A stretch of 64,000 bases of DNA from Spodoptera frugiperda (lineage: Eukaryota > Arthropoda > Insecta > Lepidoptera > Noctuidae), in contig NC_064223.1 in the NCBI RefSeq assembly GCF_023101765.2, positions 8,458,113-8,522,112 on the forward strand. Reading direction: 5' to 3'. Below, one piece after another: positions 48,000 through 59,500 of the stretch (its first letter is position 1; every line of letters begins with the position of its first letter). Under the pieces are notes generated by a model. That model worked only from the letters and a program-made list of their open reading frames with translations, was not told the DNA's origin and did no database searches. The translations under genes were made by a program, and so were the position numbers.

Positions 48000-50900
48000 T
48001 CAGTTGCAGTAGTGTTCCTCAGTGGTGAGGCGGCAGAGCTGGCAGTCGACGCGGCAGCACCAGTGGTACCGGCAGTGGCAGCGCTCCAGGCGGCTGGAGC
48101 GCACGGCGCGCCGCCCGCGCCCGCAGCACAGCCGCCCGCACCCGCCCGCCGCGCTGCCCAGGCTCGCGTTGCACTTCCTGCACGGGGGACAACACTGCTA
48201 TGTACAGGCTGCTTTGGCAAAATCTCGTATCAGGTTATAGAACAGATCATTTCCAACATTTTTGACAAACAAAGGGATAGGCGGAAATGAATAGTTAATA
48301 AAATATTTAACTTTTAGTGTTAATTTCAAATTAGTTACGCGGCAACACTAAAACTGAAACACCTAAAAAGAAACTAGCTTGACGTAATTTTTAATTCGTT
48401 TATTTACTATTTATAATTATCAAATAAATAATAATAGTGTTATTTACCACACAGTAATTCCAAATTCACGGAATATGTTTTTTTCAAGTTTGACTCAGAA
48501 ATATTCTCATAACTTCAACATACCGGGGGACTAATGCCAAAGACTAGACAGTTCTTCAGGATATTTTATATTTTTAAAGATTGTTATGTTATGAGGTATT
48601 GTTCGTACCTGCCGTGGGTGCCGAGCGAGCCAGCGGCGGGGTCGGGCTCGCAGTAGTCGGGGCTGGGCGTGACGTAGCGCAGGCGCGGGCGGGCGCGGCG
48701 CGCGTGGCGGGCGTGCGGCCGCAGTGCGGGCCGGCGCGCGCCGCCTCGCCCGCCAGCGCCGCCGCCACGCGCGCCAGCGCCGGCAGCGCGCGCCAGCACG
48801 TGCGCACCGAGCACGACCCCGACACGCCGTGGCACGTGCACTTCGTGCGCATTCCGGCAGACACCGCCTGCACATGCATACAAGCCGATGCTTGACTAAA
48901 AAGTACTTGCGCCAGGAAGTTTCAATACCAGGTAGTCAGACAGACAGTTACATGCAGGAGATAATTATAAAATCTTAACTCATATGTACCTTTCTTCCAA
49001 ATCGTCCATTCATCAAGTTAGCAGATGCAATAAGCTCTCGCAGTCGTTCAAGTCGTGTTCGCAAATCCACTTGAGGGTCAAACCTTGGGTCGTCAGCTGC
49101 CATACGATATTCGATATTGCGGTATCTGGAGCCTCTGTCGTCATAATCATACCTGATGAAAAAGAAAATATCTTAGTACCTACTCTGATATTCAATTAGT
49201 TTTCTCTTGATTATATTGCCACGTTATGCGTTTTGCTGTAAAGCCTGACGAAGTCTGATGATCGTCGTGCAATAACGCTTTAATACGCTAACCTCGGTCT
49301 AGATCTGAACCTTTTCCGTGTAGGCCGGCCTCGGCGCGGGGAGCGTGGGAGTCGCTTTCGGCCACGACGTCCCTTCTTCTTGGTCTTTGGAGTTAATAGA
49401 AACCTTAAATGTTAGCTGGCGCGGGCTGATCGTCCACTAAGATGACTACGGGTGGTATCGTGGTTGGCTCTATAGTTGTTGTAGTAGTGGTAGGTAGCTC
49501 CGTCGTAGTAGTCTCTATTTCCAGGATATTTTCCACCTTGCCTTCTCGAACGTCTATTTCATGAGCATCCAGAAATTGTTTCGCAAACCTATAAAAGATA
49601 CCAAAACAAAAAATCTTTTAACAAACGCATATGTGATGAGTATATATTGATCAACATTTTGCTGTACCTATTATAATGAAGGTATAGGTAGGTATATATG
49701 CTAGAGATAGTGAGGCTGCGTAAGTAACACTCGCTCGAGCATGCTAGAAACAAATAAGAGTAATATACCTTTCAGCCCATTGAAAATTATCTCCACATCG
49801 TTCGTACCTGCCATGGGTGCCGAGCGAGCCAGCGGCGGGGTCGAGGCTCGCAGTAGTCGGGGTGGGCGTGATCTGTGCGCAGGCGCGGAGGCCGAGCGCG
49901 GCGCACGTGGCGGGCGTGCAGCCGCAGCGGGCGGCGCCGCCGCAACGCCCGCCAGCGCCGCCGCCATGCGCGCCAGCGCCGGCAGCGCGCGCCAGCACGT
50001 GCGCACCGAGCACGACCCCGACACGCCGTGGCGCGTGCACATCGTGCGCATTCCGGCAGACACCGAGTGCCTGAGAACGATATTAACTAAAAAAGGTACT
50101 TGTCCAGGAATTTCAATCAGGTAGTCAGACAGACAGTTACATGCAGGAGATAATTATAAAATCTTAACTCATATGTACCTTTCTTCCAAATCGTCCATTC
50201 ATCAAGTTAGCAGATGCAATAAGCTCTCGCAGTCGTTCAAGTCGTGTTCGCAAATCCACTTGAGGGTCAAACCTTGGGTCGTCAGCTGCCATACGATATT
50301 CGATATTGCGGTATCTGGAGCCTCTGTCGTCATAATCATACCTGATGAAAAAGAAAATATCTTAGTACCTACTCTGATATTCAATTAGTTTTCTCTTGAT
50401 TATATTGCCACGTTATGCGTTTTGCTGTAGGAAAGCCTGACGAAGTCTGATGATCGTCGTGCAATAACGCTTTAATACGCTAACCTCGGTCTAGATCTGA
50501 ACCTTTTCCGTGTAGGCCGGCCTCGGCGCGGGGAGCGTGGGAGCCGCTTTCGTCCACGACGTCCCTTCTTCTTGGTCTTTGGAGCTGCACTGGTGTTAGC
50601 TGGCGCGGGCTGATCGTCCACTAAGATGACAACGGGTGGTACCGTGGTTGGCTCTATAGTTGTTGTAGTAGTGGTAGGTAGCTCCGTCGTAGTCGTCTCT
50701 ATTTCCAGGGTATTTTCCACCTTGCCTTCTCTAACGTCTATTTCATGAGCATCCAAAAATTGTTTCGCAAACCTATAAAAGATACCAAAACAAAAAATCT
50801 TTTAACACACGCATATGTGATGAGTATATACGTATATTGAAAACAATTTGCTGTATTATAATTCGTAAGTAACACTCACTCGAGCATGCTAGAAACAAAT

Positions 50901-53900
50901 GGAGTAATATACCTACCTTTCAGCCCATTGAAAATTATCTCCACATCCACCCCATTTAAACCTGGCGTGAGGCTCGGCGGGTGTGATCTGTGCCTGCCGC
51001 GGAGGCCGAGGCGGCGCACGTGGGGGTGCAGCGCACGAGCACGCCGGCAACGAGCCGGCCGCGCATGCGCGAGCCACCGACCACGTCAGCGCCGCCGCAG
51101 ACATCGCGTACACGTATGCTTGCTCACGAGTGCCTGAGAACATAACGAAACCTGTGTCTATGAATGTAACCAGTGACTCTGTTTGAGCAATATCCTATCG
51201 TTGTAACCATTCAGACCCCAGAGTAACCCATGACTTTACATTGTAAGTATTCGTTTAACTCCATAATATTGAGATGTTAATTAGTTTTTTTATAGATTTG
51301 CGTATCTACTGAGAGTAAAGTAGTGCTAGGGTGATGATGTTAATACGCTTCCCAGGATCTGATGATGCTTGCGTGTCTTCTAAGTACTTGTCGGCCCGTT
51401 CTGTAGCTTTTAATTCGAAAGATCTAAATGAATTCGATCGCAGTCCGCCATGTCATTTATTATGTGAATAATCTTAACCAATAACGGACGAAAATGCGAT
51501 TGGTAGAGCTGCGAGGTTGGATATCGAAATGGTTTATGCAACATAACTTTTAGAACTTTCAACTCTATTAAGATTTATTTTGGAAGCACCACTAGTCAGT
51601 AATATAATAGCCAAGCACTGATTGGTACAGTGCTAGGAAAATCATTTTAAAAATAAGAGGGGAGGCGGATTCCCTAAGCGACTTTAAGATACGTATAAGT
51701 CTTAAAGTTAGGTTTGAGACGGCCTCAATTTGTCCCAACGTAGACCCGAACCAATTTGTACGCCGAGGTACCTAGTATTTTCAGTTTTAGTATGTGTTGG
51801 CATCATTGACGTTAATGTGTGTTAACATGTTGCATATAGAACATAATAAGCAGCTTTTCCGTCTGCCGAACTATTCCGAATATCCCGTCACCGGCGAATG
51901 CCACTCTATTCATCCGCCGATGTCGACTTTTTTTAGTCAGCGTAATTTATCCGATTTTACGCAAAGTTAGCAGCCGTAGACTTGGTACGTTATGAATTTT
52001 AGAACTTTCCGATCTATTTGAATAAAAAGCTCAGCAGATTTCCTTTTGTTAAAGAATTTGATTACCCAACGACCAGCTGTGTTCCGAGCTTTTGATTCTT
52101 AATTTTATTGTAATTGTTTTATTGTTCTCGTAACATATTAACTTAATTTATTTTATAAATGTGGACATTTTACCTATGAATAAAATTATATAAGTTAATT
52201 TATTTTATAAATGTGGACATTTTACCTATGAATTAAGTTACTTATTATAGATTAACTAACCATTTCATTTGAGAAGTATCCGCCAAGCGTACAGTAGGCA
52301 AACGTCTAGTCTATTGTATAAAACTTGAAGCTTTTGTATAAGTGTGGTAATGATAGGCACTTTCTATCAAGGGAATCGTTTTTAATTACAAACGATATCA
52401 GCGCGATAAAGCCCGCACGTCCTTAGCTGAGTTAAACAATGGCATCTGACGGGCTTATCACACAGCACATCGGCAGCGCAGACCGCGCGTGAGTGCACAG
52501 CTCACGGTTATCGCGGAATGACTTCCCTCCCCCTTCCACCGGCACCCTCACCACCCCGCGCCCTGCACGCTTGATTCATGCGTGTAATTAAATCTTTTGT
52601 CCGTCTCGCTGTACCTCGAGCTCGACCCTAAACCCTCACCACTGATCGCATTGTAAGACGAGCTTTCGATCGTCTTTCTAATTTAACAGACTAAAGATAA
52701 CTTTCGTGCTTTTCACAAGAAAAGCTTTATCTCATCAATAAGGATTCGTAAGATTGATTTATATTTTTAACTTTGTCCGCTTTCCGAAAAAACTGCCTTT
52801 CATTCATTTGTGGAGTGCTAGCAGCTCGTCGATAGTTTAAGCTTACAACATTATTCTTGGTGGTGGTCGTGGTGCACTTTATACCACAATATATTAAGGT
52901 ACCTACATGATGTTTCATAATGATTTTGTCCATATATTATATTTATTTATAAATTTAAACTTTGGAAAAACTAATAATTGTGCTACTTACAGAGTACCTA
53001 CCTGGCTTATCTTATTGGTATCAGGGGTTCCTTGTGAGTTTTACTTTACTTGGTTAACTTCCATTGCGAAAGATAAATATTTCATGACAAAAACAACCAA
53101 TTGATGAAGTGTATTTCATAGTTTGATAAAAATGTTCTAATTGATTTGTTCATATGTTTCCAGTCCAAATCAAACAAAAATATTAAAACTGCTGGAAAAG
53201 ATTACATAAAATGAACAGTTTATAAATATTTATGATGCAATTGAAGGGTTATTCTGATGATGCTAGAATTTTTCTTAAATTTTCCTATGATCATTATCAC
53301 TATTATGAGTACCATGCTACATGAGATATCAAGACTCACTGCCACACTCAGAGTCATTTAATGCTTACTTAAACTATTCTTTAGTAACGATTTTGTAAGG
53401 AAAACAATTGCTAAGGACTAGGTTAAGTAACCATTAAATGTACTCTGAATTTGTAACCCAATGACGACGAATTTGATAGGAAGTTACTAAGTTAGCGAAG
53501 TCGCGTGAGGCATTACGTATGTACCGATATATTTTTCGCATGTAAAGCAAAACGTCACGACAACCAGCTCATAACAAAATCAAATATTTGTGATGCCGTG
53601 ACACCGGCGGTAGGCACCACCTGTCACGTCGAGCAACGATGACGAATATCGCGGCTACATCCAGTGCCGGGGATTCAACGTAATTGAAATTGGTTTTAAA
53701 AACGGTGTCATCAATGCGAAAATTGTGCATTGTGCGTGACCAAGATTTTAATATTTAAAAAAAAGTAGTGATATAGAAAAGTGAATATCAAACTCGATAT
53801 TTTTAAATCTTTTTGTCTAGTGACATTATGCAAAATTAGAGGGACGCTTATCTAAGTAAGTAAGCACCTCGGCTCTTAATGAAAAGTTATTCTTTGTTCA

Positions 53901-55257
53901 TTGCCACGGCGGCCGCAGACTTTATTCGCTTCGTAAAACTTTTAATTAAAATGTATCAAGCCGGGAGCACTCCAAAGATTCCTAACGGTTTTGTTTGTAG
54001 CCGACAACGTTCCGTGTCAATTAATTTCCTAAAGTGGGCAGACGGACGCCGAAATGGTGACCAAAAACAATGCTCTGTATTTCGCAGTAGTCGACCGTCG
54101 GCATCCGGCCCGCACTCGCTGCCAACTACACAATGTCGCCGACCATGCTAAAACTAGAAAAACTTCCCCATTGTTTGTCTTCTTTTCTATTCCAAACTTT
54201 TAGATACTTAGTTGTTTTTGTAACGTCTCTTCGACCGCTGATTGTGAACACCAACATAAAAGGAAATTGAATACCTAGTTTAAAATCTACAAGAATACTA
54301 AAAATATATGATAGGTTTAGCTGCAGACAAATACCTAACAGATTTGTTGGTTTAATAAGTATGTATGTAGGTACATAAAGCCACGTCACATTATGGAAGC
54401 GAATTATTGTACAAGCAGCCTACGCCGAGGCTCGTGCAAAGTTCGTGCTGGCATAGAGTTATGAAGACATCGCGTGACGTCTTCCGTTATTTAATAAGGT
54501 TCCTTCGCCGACTGTACGATCGGCATCGGCACGATTGCCCTTTAATTTCTACTCGATCACTATGAGGGACTAATTAACAATAGAAAATTTAAATTCAAAT
54601 TAAACAATGGTGTAATTTGAAAATTAATTACCCGAGAAGTGATAAATATGTTCATGTGTCATGTAAATAAAAAGAATGGTCGGAGCGGAACGGTACCCGC
54701 GCACCGTTGCTGAAAGAAAGGGCGCTGTCGTCACGCCAGCCGCGCTCGCACAATACATCCAGGGTGATTTAAAAGACTCGACAAACTTGTCTCCCTTATC
54801 TTACATTTGTGATGGAAGTAGCAGCTTTTTCTAAAGACGGGAAAACATGTTCTTGTGTTGTATGGGAACAAAACAGCGAGAATAAATACTAACATTGTAA
54901 AAAAATGTGTAGTCCATGGGTGCGGTAGTGCTGATCACTTTAAATCAAGTAATCTATCTATTCGTTATCTGATTAAAATAATACAAATATAACAGAAACG
55001 ATGATACAAACCTGTGAGGAGATCAGGAGTAAATCTGGGAGCAAGTTCAATGGATGAGCAGTTCCAGCGCTCGCCCTGGTGAGCGGAGAGACAGGCAGCC
55101 CGAGCGAGGCGCGCAGCTCCCGCCACGTGGGGCATAGCCGAGGGCTGGCGCCGGCACGCGCGCGCCTGCCCGCCCCACAGCCAGCCCGCGCGACGAGCCT
55201 CCAAGCAATCATTCTCCGTCCAGTTGCCTTCGCTCTCATGCAAAGCCCTGTATCCAA
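48000..55257 (-). CDS. Wnt10: Wnt10 secreted signalling protein (5' end uncertain; exons duplicated)
   Basis: Best exon chain in transcript order: 55257-55012, 51133-50917, 50772-50485, 50341-50179 (identical copy 49152-48990), 48867-48609, 48177-48000 (TGA). Joined phases agree and give about 450 aa without the start. Family marks: ERWNCSS; EQAYVYAMSAAALTWSVARAC; FKWGGCGDNFQWAER|FAKQFLDAHE; LMNGRFGRK|AVS; CTCHGVSGSCSVRTCW (palmitoleoylated Ser in HGVSGS); YCEPDP...GSLGTHGR; and a last exon with LCCGRGRR, RCHCRYHWCCRVDCQLC. SPDYCEPDP, SLGTHGR and the RCHCRYHWCC ending fit Wnt10 best. A Thr-rich then Arg/Lys-rich insert of about 80 residues lies after FLDAHEIDVREGKVEN. Known role: a lipid-modified secreted ligand for Frizzled receptors. 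As given, the 48867-48609 exon needs a one-base frame change between its CHGVSGSC half and its YCEPDP half. No start-codon exon is certain. Confidence 0.85.
49293..49588 (-). pseudogene. Broken copy A of the Wnt10 Thr-rich exon
   Basis: It is nearly identical to the intact exon 50772-50485, with the same acceptor and donor. Where copy B reads PAPANTSAAPKTKKKG, copy A has a segment 8 bases longer with a TAA directly after ...PAPANI. The result is a frameshift and a premature stop, and the basic region after it is out of frame. This copy cannot supply the insert to a full Wnt10. Confidence 0.85.
49769..50070 (-). pseudogene. Chimeric Wnt10 exon blending the CHGVSGSC exon with the upstream CGDNFQWAER exon
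   Basis: On the minus strand it opens with the acceptor and first bases of the exon at 51133 (ttctcag|GCACTCG). It continues as the CHGVSGSC exon (MRTMCTRHGVSGSCSVRTCW), then shows words of the 51133-50917 exon (CACAGATCACGCC, GGCCTCCGCG) inside CHG-type sequence. It ends in GATGTGGAGATAATTTTCAA TGGGCTGAAAG, the end of the CGDNFQWAER exon. One conserved cysteine of CTCHG has become arginine, an extra base breaks the YCEPDP region, and entry from the preceding exon is out of phase. It is non-functional as written. Confidence 0.8.
51134..55011 (-). other. Wnt10 intron (about 3.9 kb)
   Basis: No coding exon could be supported. It contains a short tandem repeat (52144-52233) and GC-richer patches at 52440-52570 and 53600-53680. 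A segment near 54755-54900 begins CCAGGGTGATTTAAAAGACT and looks like the end of a DNA transposon without a matching second end. The plus-strand frame 53879-54151 has no family match. Confidence 0.5.
52144..52233. repeat. Two-copy tandem repeat, 52-bp period
   Basis: TTAATTTATTTTATAAATGT and the following GGACATTTTACCTATGAAT occur twice, at 52144-52181 and 52196-52233, separated by a short AT-rich spacer. It lies in the Wnt10 intron. Confidence 0.85.
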
Positions 55258-55492
55258 TTCAAAACAATACAATTGTAATGGGCGTACCTGGTTTTTTATA
55301 ATTTAGATTTTTAGACTAATAAATGGGGTTTCAACCAAAAACTAATTTAAATAAAACAATTTTATGTACTTAATGTAATGTTTATTTGAAAAATGGTAAC
55401 CATCCATAGCCTAAGTACCTAGGTGTCTAATTAAGTTATACAATGGCAGTGAATTGTTAGTACGTATAAAGTTAGTGCAAAGTCGTTTAACA

Positions 55493-56527
55493 CTATTTAG
55501 TAATTTTCTTTTCATGTTCTACGTTATAAGAGGATGATGATCCGTCACCACGTCTGGCTGATTCTGGTCTTTGGCCACGCTGAAAGGCTTCACACATTTC
55601 ATACAAATAGTTCGGTAGAAAATCAGAACCCTCGCCTTCTCTACGCCGTAGCACGTGGTACGCCTCGCGTAGCGTAGGTTTGGGTGCCAGGCGTAGCTCT
55701 AACTCTACGGCTGTAGGAAAATGAGCTGCCAGCGAATAAACTATCTCCAAGTCTGATGGGGACGGTGTTAAATGTCTATAGTTGGACACTTTGTGCAAGA
55801 AATATTCTGACATACTGACTCTGGGATTACTCTCGTCGTATTTTCCTAATTTCATGTCGTATAATACCGCTTTTTGTCTGTCGGGGCCCCAGAATTCTAG
55901 TTCGAAAGCTTTATAGAATGTTTCCACATCTTTGAACTCACTCCTGAAGCATCGAGCCCACATGAGTGGAACTCCTTCTAAACATGAAATAATGAATGGA
56001 AGTTGTTTTTCCTGGGCCATTTTTAATTCGGATATGTAGTACTGTATATTTTCTAAGAAATCCATAGGGTGAGTTTCTCCCACGTCATCAAAATGAGGTC
56101 TCTTATTAATAGTTGCAACTATCCAGTCGTTGATATTTTCTGACGATAAATATAAGGTGGTTTTATTCTTTTCTTCATCGAGTTCAACAATTTTTGGCCT
56201 GTCCTCCTTACGTGAAGTGCTCGGTTTATCGAACGCAGTTTCAGCTTTACCCAGGTTTGGGAGCGACACGTGGCTGCGTAGTCTAGACGAAGGCATTGGA
56301 AGGCTTTGGTAAACATCTTCTTGACTGGAAAAACGGACTCCGAAGCCTAGAGTCGTCGGTTTGTGAATAGAACTAGTGTACATAGAACTCCTGTACAAAA
56401 TGTCATCCTTCCCAGGTTGTTCTTCTGGTTTCTTTTCCTTTGTCACAGATGAAGATATCTTGTCGACCATCTCAGATAGGTTTGTTACTGAAGATTTAAT
56501 TTGACGTAAATCAACGAACAAACTCAT
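55493..56527 (-). CDS. Intact solo Gag-like ORF (344 aa), possibly domesticated
   Basis: A single uninterrupted frame begins MSLFVDLRQIKSSVTNLSEM, and its TAG stop is at the low-coordinate end. The N-terminal part (~1-125) is polar and coiled-coil-like. Residues ~145-300 form a helical block typical of LTR-retrotransposon capsid: a PMDFLENIQYYI-type start, LPFIISCLEGVPLMWA, FYKAFELEFWGP, MSEYFLHKV and LREAYHVLRRREG. The tail is low-complexity, with no CCHC zinc knuckle. No protease, reverse transcriptase, RNase H or integrase sequence and no long terminal repeats are seen on either side. It lies in the presumed first Wnt10 intron on the same strand. Capsid-type domesticated genes (such as insect Arc) are known; whether this is one or a recent decayed insertion cannot be told from one sequence. 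Confidence 0.75.
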   Translation of the reverse strand: MSLFVDLRQIKSSVTNLSEMVDKISSSVTKEKKPEEQPGKDDILYRSSMYTSSIHKPTTLGFGVRFSSQEDVYQSLPMPSSRLRSHVSLPNLGKAETAFDKPSTSRKEDRPKIVELDEEKNKTTLYLSSENINDWIVATINKRPHFDDVGETHPMDFLENIQYYISELKMAQEKQLPFIISCLEGVPLMWARCFRSEFKDVETFYKAFELEFWGPDRQKAVLYDMKLGKYDESNPRVSMSEYFLHKVSNYRHLTPSPSDLEIVYSLAAHFPTAVELELRLAPKPTLREAYHVLRRREGEGSDFLPNYLYEMCEAFQRGQRPESARRGDGSSSSYNVEHEKKITK

Positions 56528-59500
56528 TATAATGTTCTTTAGTTTTATTCGTCCATTTTCAGATTGTTATTATGTAAACGAGGTCAATGGCTGTAACAAA
56601 GTAATACTGGATGTTATGATCGTATCACATGATTAAATGCTTAAGATAAACTACTTCTAATTTAGTTAACTACACGTGCTCGTTCACTGTAAAATACAAA
56701 ACATAAACTATCCTTCCTAGGTACGCTGTTATTGATTGACTTTTAATTTAACCTGCTACTTGATTGATGACTAGTCAAGTGATCGTAAAAGTGTATTCAT
56801 GCGCTATTGTATACCAGACAGACCAAAATAAATAAGAGTTATTCATGTAAAACTTACTACTCGTGCTTGTGACTACTACACAATAGAAAGAGCGATCTAG
56901 GTAGTCTTTGTGATTCAACACGTTGTTTTATTGTGTATTTAGTAGTCGATGAGCTTTTCCTAACAATACGGGTAAAAATGCAGTGAAATTTATTACCAAA
57001 GATCAATAATATTTTTCTCTTTTATGTTTATAATATTTAAATATTTTGCAATAAATAAGTCGAAATTGTAAGACAGTGCGTTGATAATAGTTGAGTATGA
57101 GTGGCAGTGCGCTGGGCGGGTAAAGCGTGCGTAGCAAAGTTCGTAGCACAAGGAGCTTACGTGCGACGGCGGCGGGCGGGCACTCCGTACTACCCGCGGA
57201 CTACAGCGACTGCCGAGGGATGCGGCAGGCGTACTTGCCGCTTTTTATATACAGCTTACGTTACGATAACTGGGTTATCGTAGACGGTATATTAAATTTC
57301 ATTGACGTTTCGTTGTGCCTGCCAAGGACACGCGTTGCCGATGGTACCGTTTCCAATATTGCGAGGGGAACACGCTTTGTTCAAATATCTAGGTTGAATT
57401 CGTGCCATAGTTGTGAAACTAACTGAATTTGTTGCGCTCGTAAAATCATCAACATTATTTGAATTAACTTAATGGTAATCACGCTAATGACAAGCAAAAA
57501 GCTGAAAACTTAGTTTTCTGCAGATAACATAATATGTTAACTGTACCTATACCTACTAAAATAATATTAAGTATGTTAATGTAATCTTAATTGGTACTTC
57601 TTTTTTGGGACAAGCATAGCAAAACCATTCAAAACCGCTGCAACTCCTCCAGGATCTACTGTAGATACAACCATACACTAAAGTCCGGCGCCCCCAAGGA
57701 CATTCATCTCACAACGATATAAATCAGAAGATATTATTAGATGAGATTAAAAAAATATAGTTTCCACTTTCCTCGGTGTTTAATGCAAGAGGCAGAATGA
57801 CTTACGCCTAAAGACACAAAAGAGATTACACAACTGGGTAAAGCTCAGTCGTCAAGCACAAGGGAAATATACCTACTTGCTTCAAATAATAAGCATGGCA
57901 AAAATGCAATCAACAGTCGGAAGACGTCCACTGGTCCGTATAATAAGCTACACCAGATGAAACAATTAAATTATCTAGCATAGTGTTACGGTTCATATTG
58001 CCAGAAACCACACTGCCAAAGTATGTGATATCATCACAGTAGTCACTATAGTCAAAATTAAATACTCTACTACCTATTTTATGTAACTTGATTTGATTTG
58101 ATATATTATAACGGGTTAGTTGAAGCTTCCCAAAATTAAGTAAAATATAATGAGATGTTCCGACTGTGACAGGTATTAAATAGGGTTAGCTCGCAATTAC
58201 AGCTTCAAAGGTAGGTTTGCCGTTAGTTATTACCGACTACACTGCAAGTTCATTATTGATGCATTAGTTCCGCGGCTGGCCGCCGCTCCGTTGCGCATAT
58301 CTTTGCGACCGAATGAACAATAAACAACCTGCCGGCCTTCCTTCCATGCTTTTTAGCTTAACATGAACCTCGACAGCAAGGGGAAAGTGCGTGCTGTGCG
58401 TGTCTTTGTCTCGACGTGTTTGTATACATTTTTAAAACAAAATATAGGCTGTCATAGTAAAGAGTTGTATGTAAGTATGTACATACAGTATATGCTAAAA
58501 AGGATCAGTTATTAGGTAATATTTTTTATACTTTAAATAGTTTAGTCCTATTAAACAATAGGTTAAAAGCTATCTTTTAGTTTAGACGATAGCCGAAAAC
58601 GGTGGATTCTGAATGTAAACTGGCAAATAGGTGCTTACCTATATGTTCTAGTAGGTAGTCTTAGTTAGCATCAAAAATCCTAATTAAAAAGCCGTCATAG
58701 AAATTAGCTTTATTTCCTTGGCAAAGTCAGTGTAACCGTGTAATATTGAGGAAGAGTGCGGAGGGGGGGTGACACACAGCGCACGCGACGTCACCACTCA
58801 CGGCAGCTATCATGACGAGCGACGGGCCACGTCACTCGGCCCGCATGCAACCACTCGCTAATAGCAGCCTGCAAACTTGGAAACAGCTACGCAGCACGCA
58901 TCCGCAGAACAGCGCAGCACCAATTGACTCCGGCCATCACGTCACGGTGCTACGAGCCCAAAGCTTCCGTAATCCTACTATTATGGTTAATTCATGTGGA
59001 ATGTAATTGTTCCGTTGTTGGACTCCGGCCGGGAACATTATCGCATTCGTCACGCCGCGCACGTGTACGTTTGATCTAATAAAATAATTCCCGTATCAAA
59101 TTTTACGCGCCTATCTCGATCTGGTAGACAAAGAACCGTGCAGAGGGGCACAGGGTTTCGCTTTGTCATAACTGGTCGTTGGCACAAAAGACCACCCAGT
59201 ATTTTTGGGTAGATCTCTTTGTGTTGTACATGCAGATAAAATAGGCCGTCACAATGTAATTTTTCTAATACCGAAAAGGGTCACATGTCTACGCAATAAT
59301 AAAGCCATAGCATTATTAAAAATGGCAACTAAAAATATATAACAATACTCGTACACCGATTTGGTATTACAAGACAACAGATCCAAATTGTGCGTACCTA
59401 TTTTTAAAAACGCGAAATAGATTTTATAACATATTTTCTTTGAATTTATCTACCACTGTACCACCTAATTTAGGTACCTACTAATAATTATTTTCCTCAT

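Larger units (their letters stand above)
48609..50880. repeat. Tandem duplication (about 1.19-kb period) of central Wnt10 exons
   Basis: Copy A (about 48609-49700) and copy B (about 49790-50880) align over introns and exons with near identity. The 163-bp exon at 48990-49152 equals that at 50179-50341, and the following intron differs by 3 bases in length. The Thr-rich exon occurs at 49293-49588 (A) and 50485-50772 (B). Divergence is concentrated in the GC-rich exon (48609-48867 versus 49769-50070) and in one small indel of the Thr-rich exon. Confidence 0.88.

Noticed and set aside
48022..48290. Plus-strand Ala/Pro-rich frames over the Wnt10 exons (also at 48.6, 49.8 and 51.0 kb)
   Set aside because: They are shadows of the GC-rich minus-strand Wnt exons, whose cysteine pattern is unmistakable.
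53879..54151. 90-codon plus-strand frame in the Wnt10 intron
   Set aside because: No splice support, no recognisable domain, and low-complexity end.
54755..54900. DNA-transposon-like end CCAGGGTGATTTAAAAGACT
   Set aside because: No matching inverted end or target duplication was found nearby.
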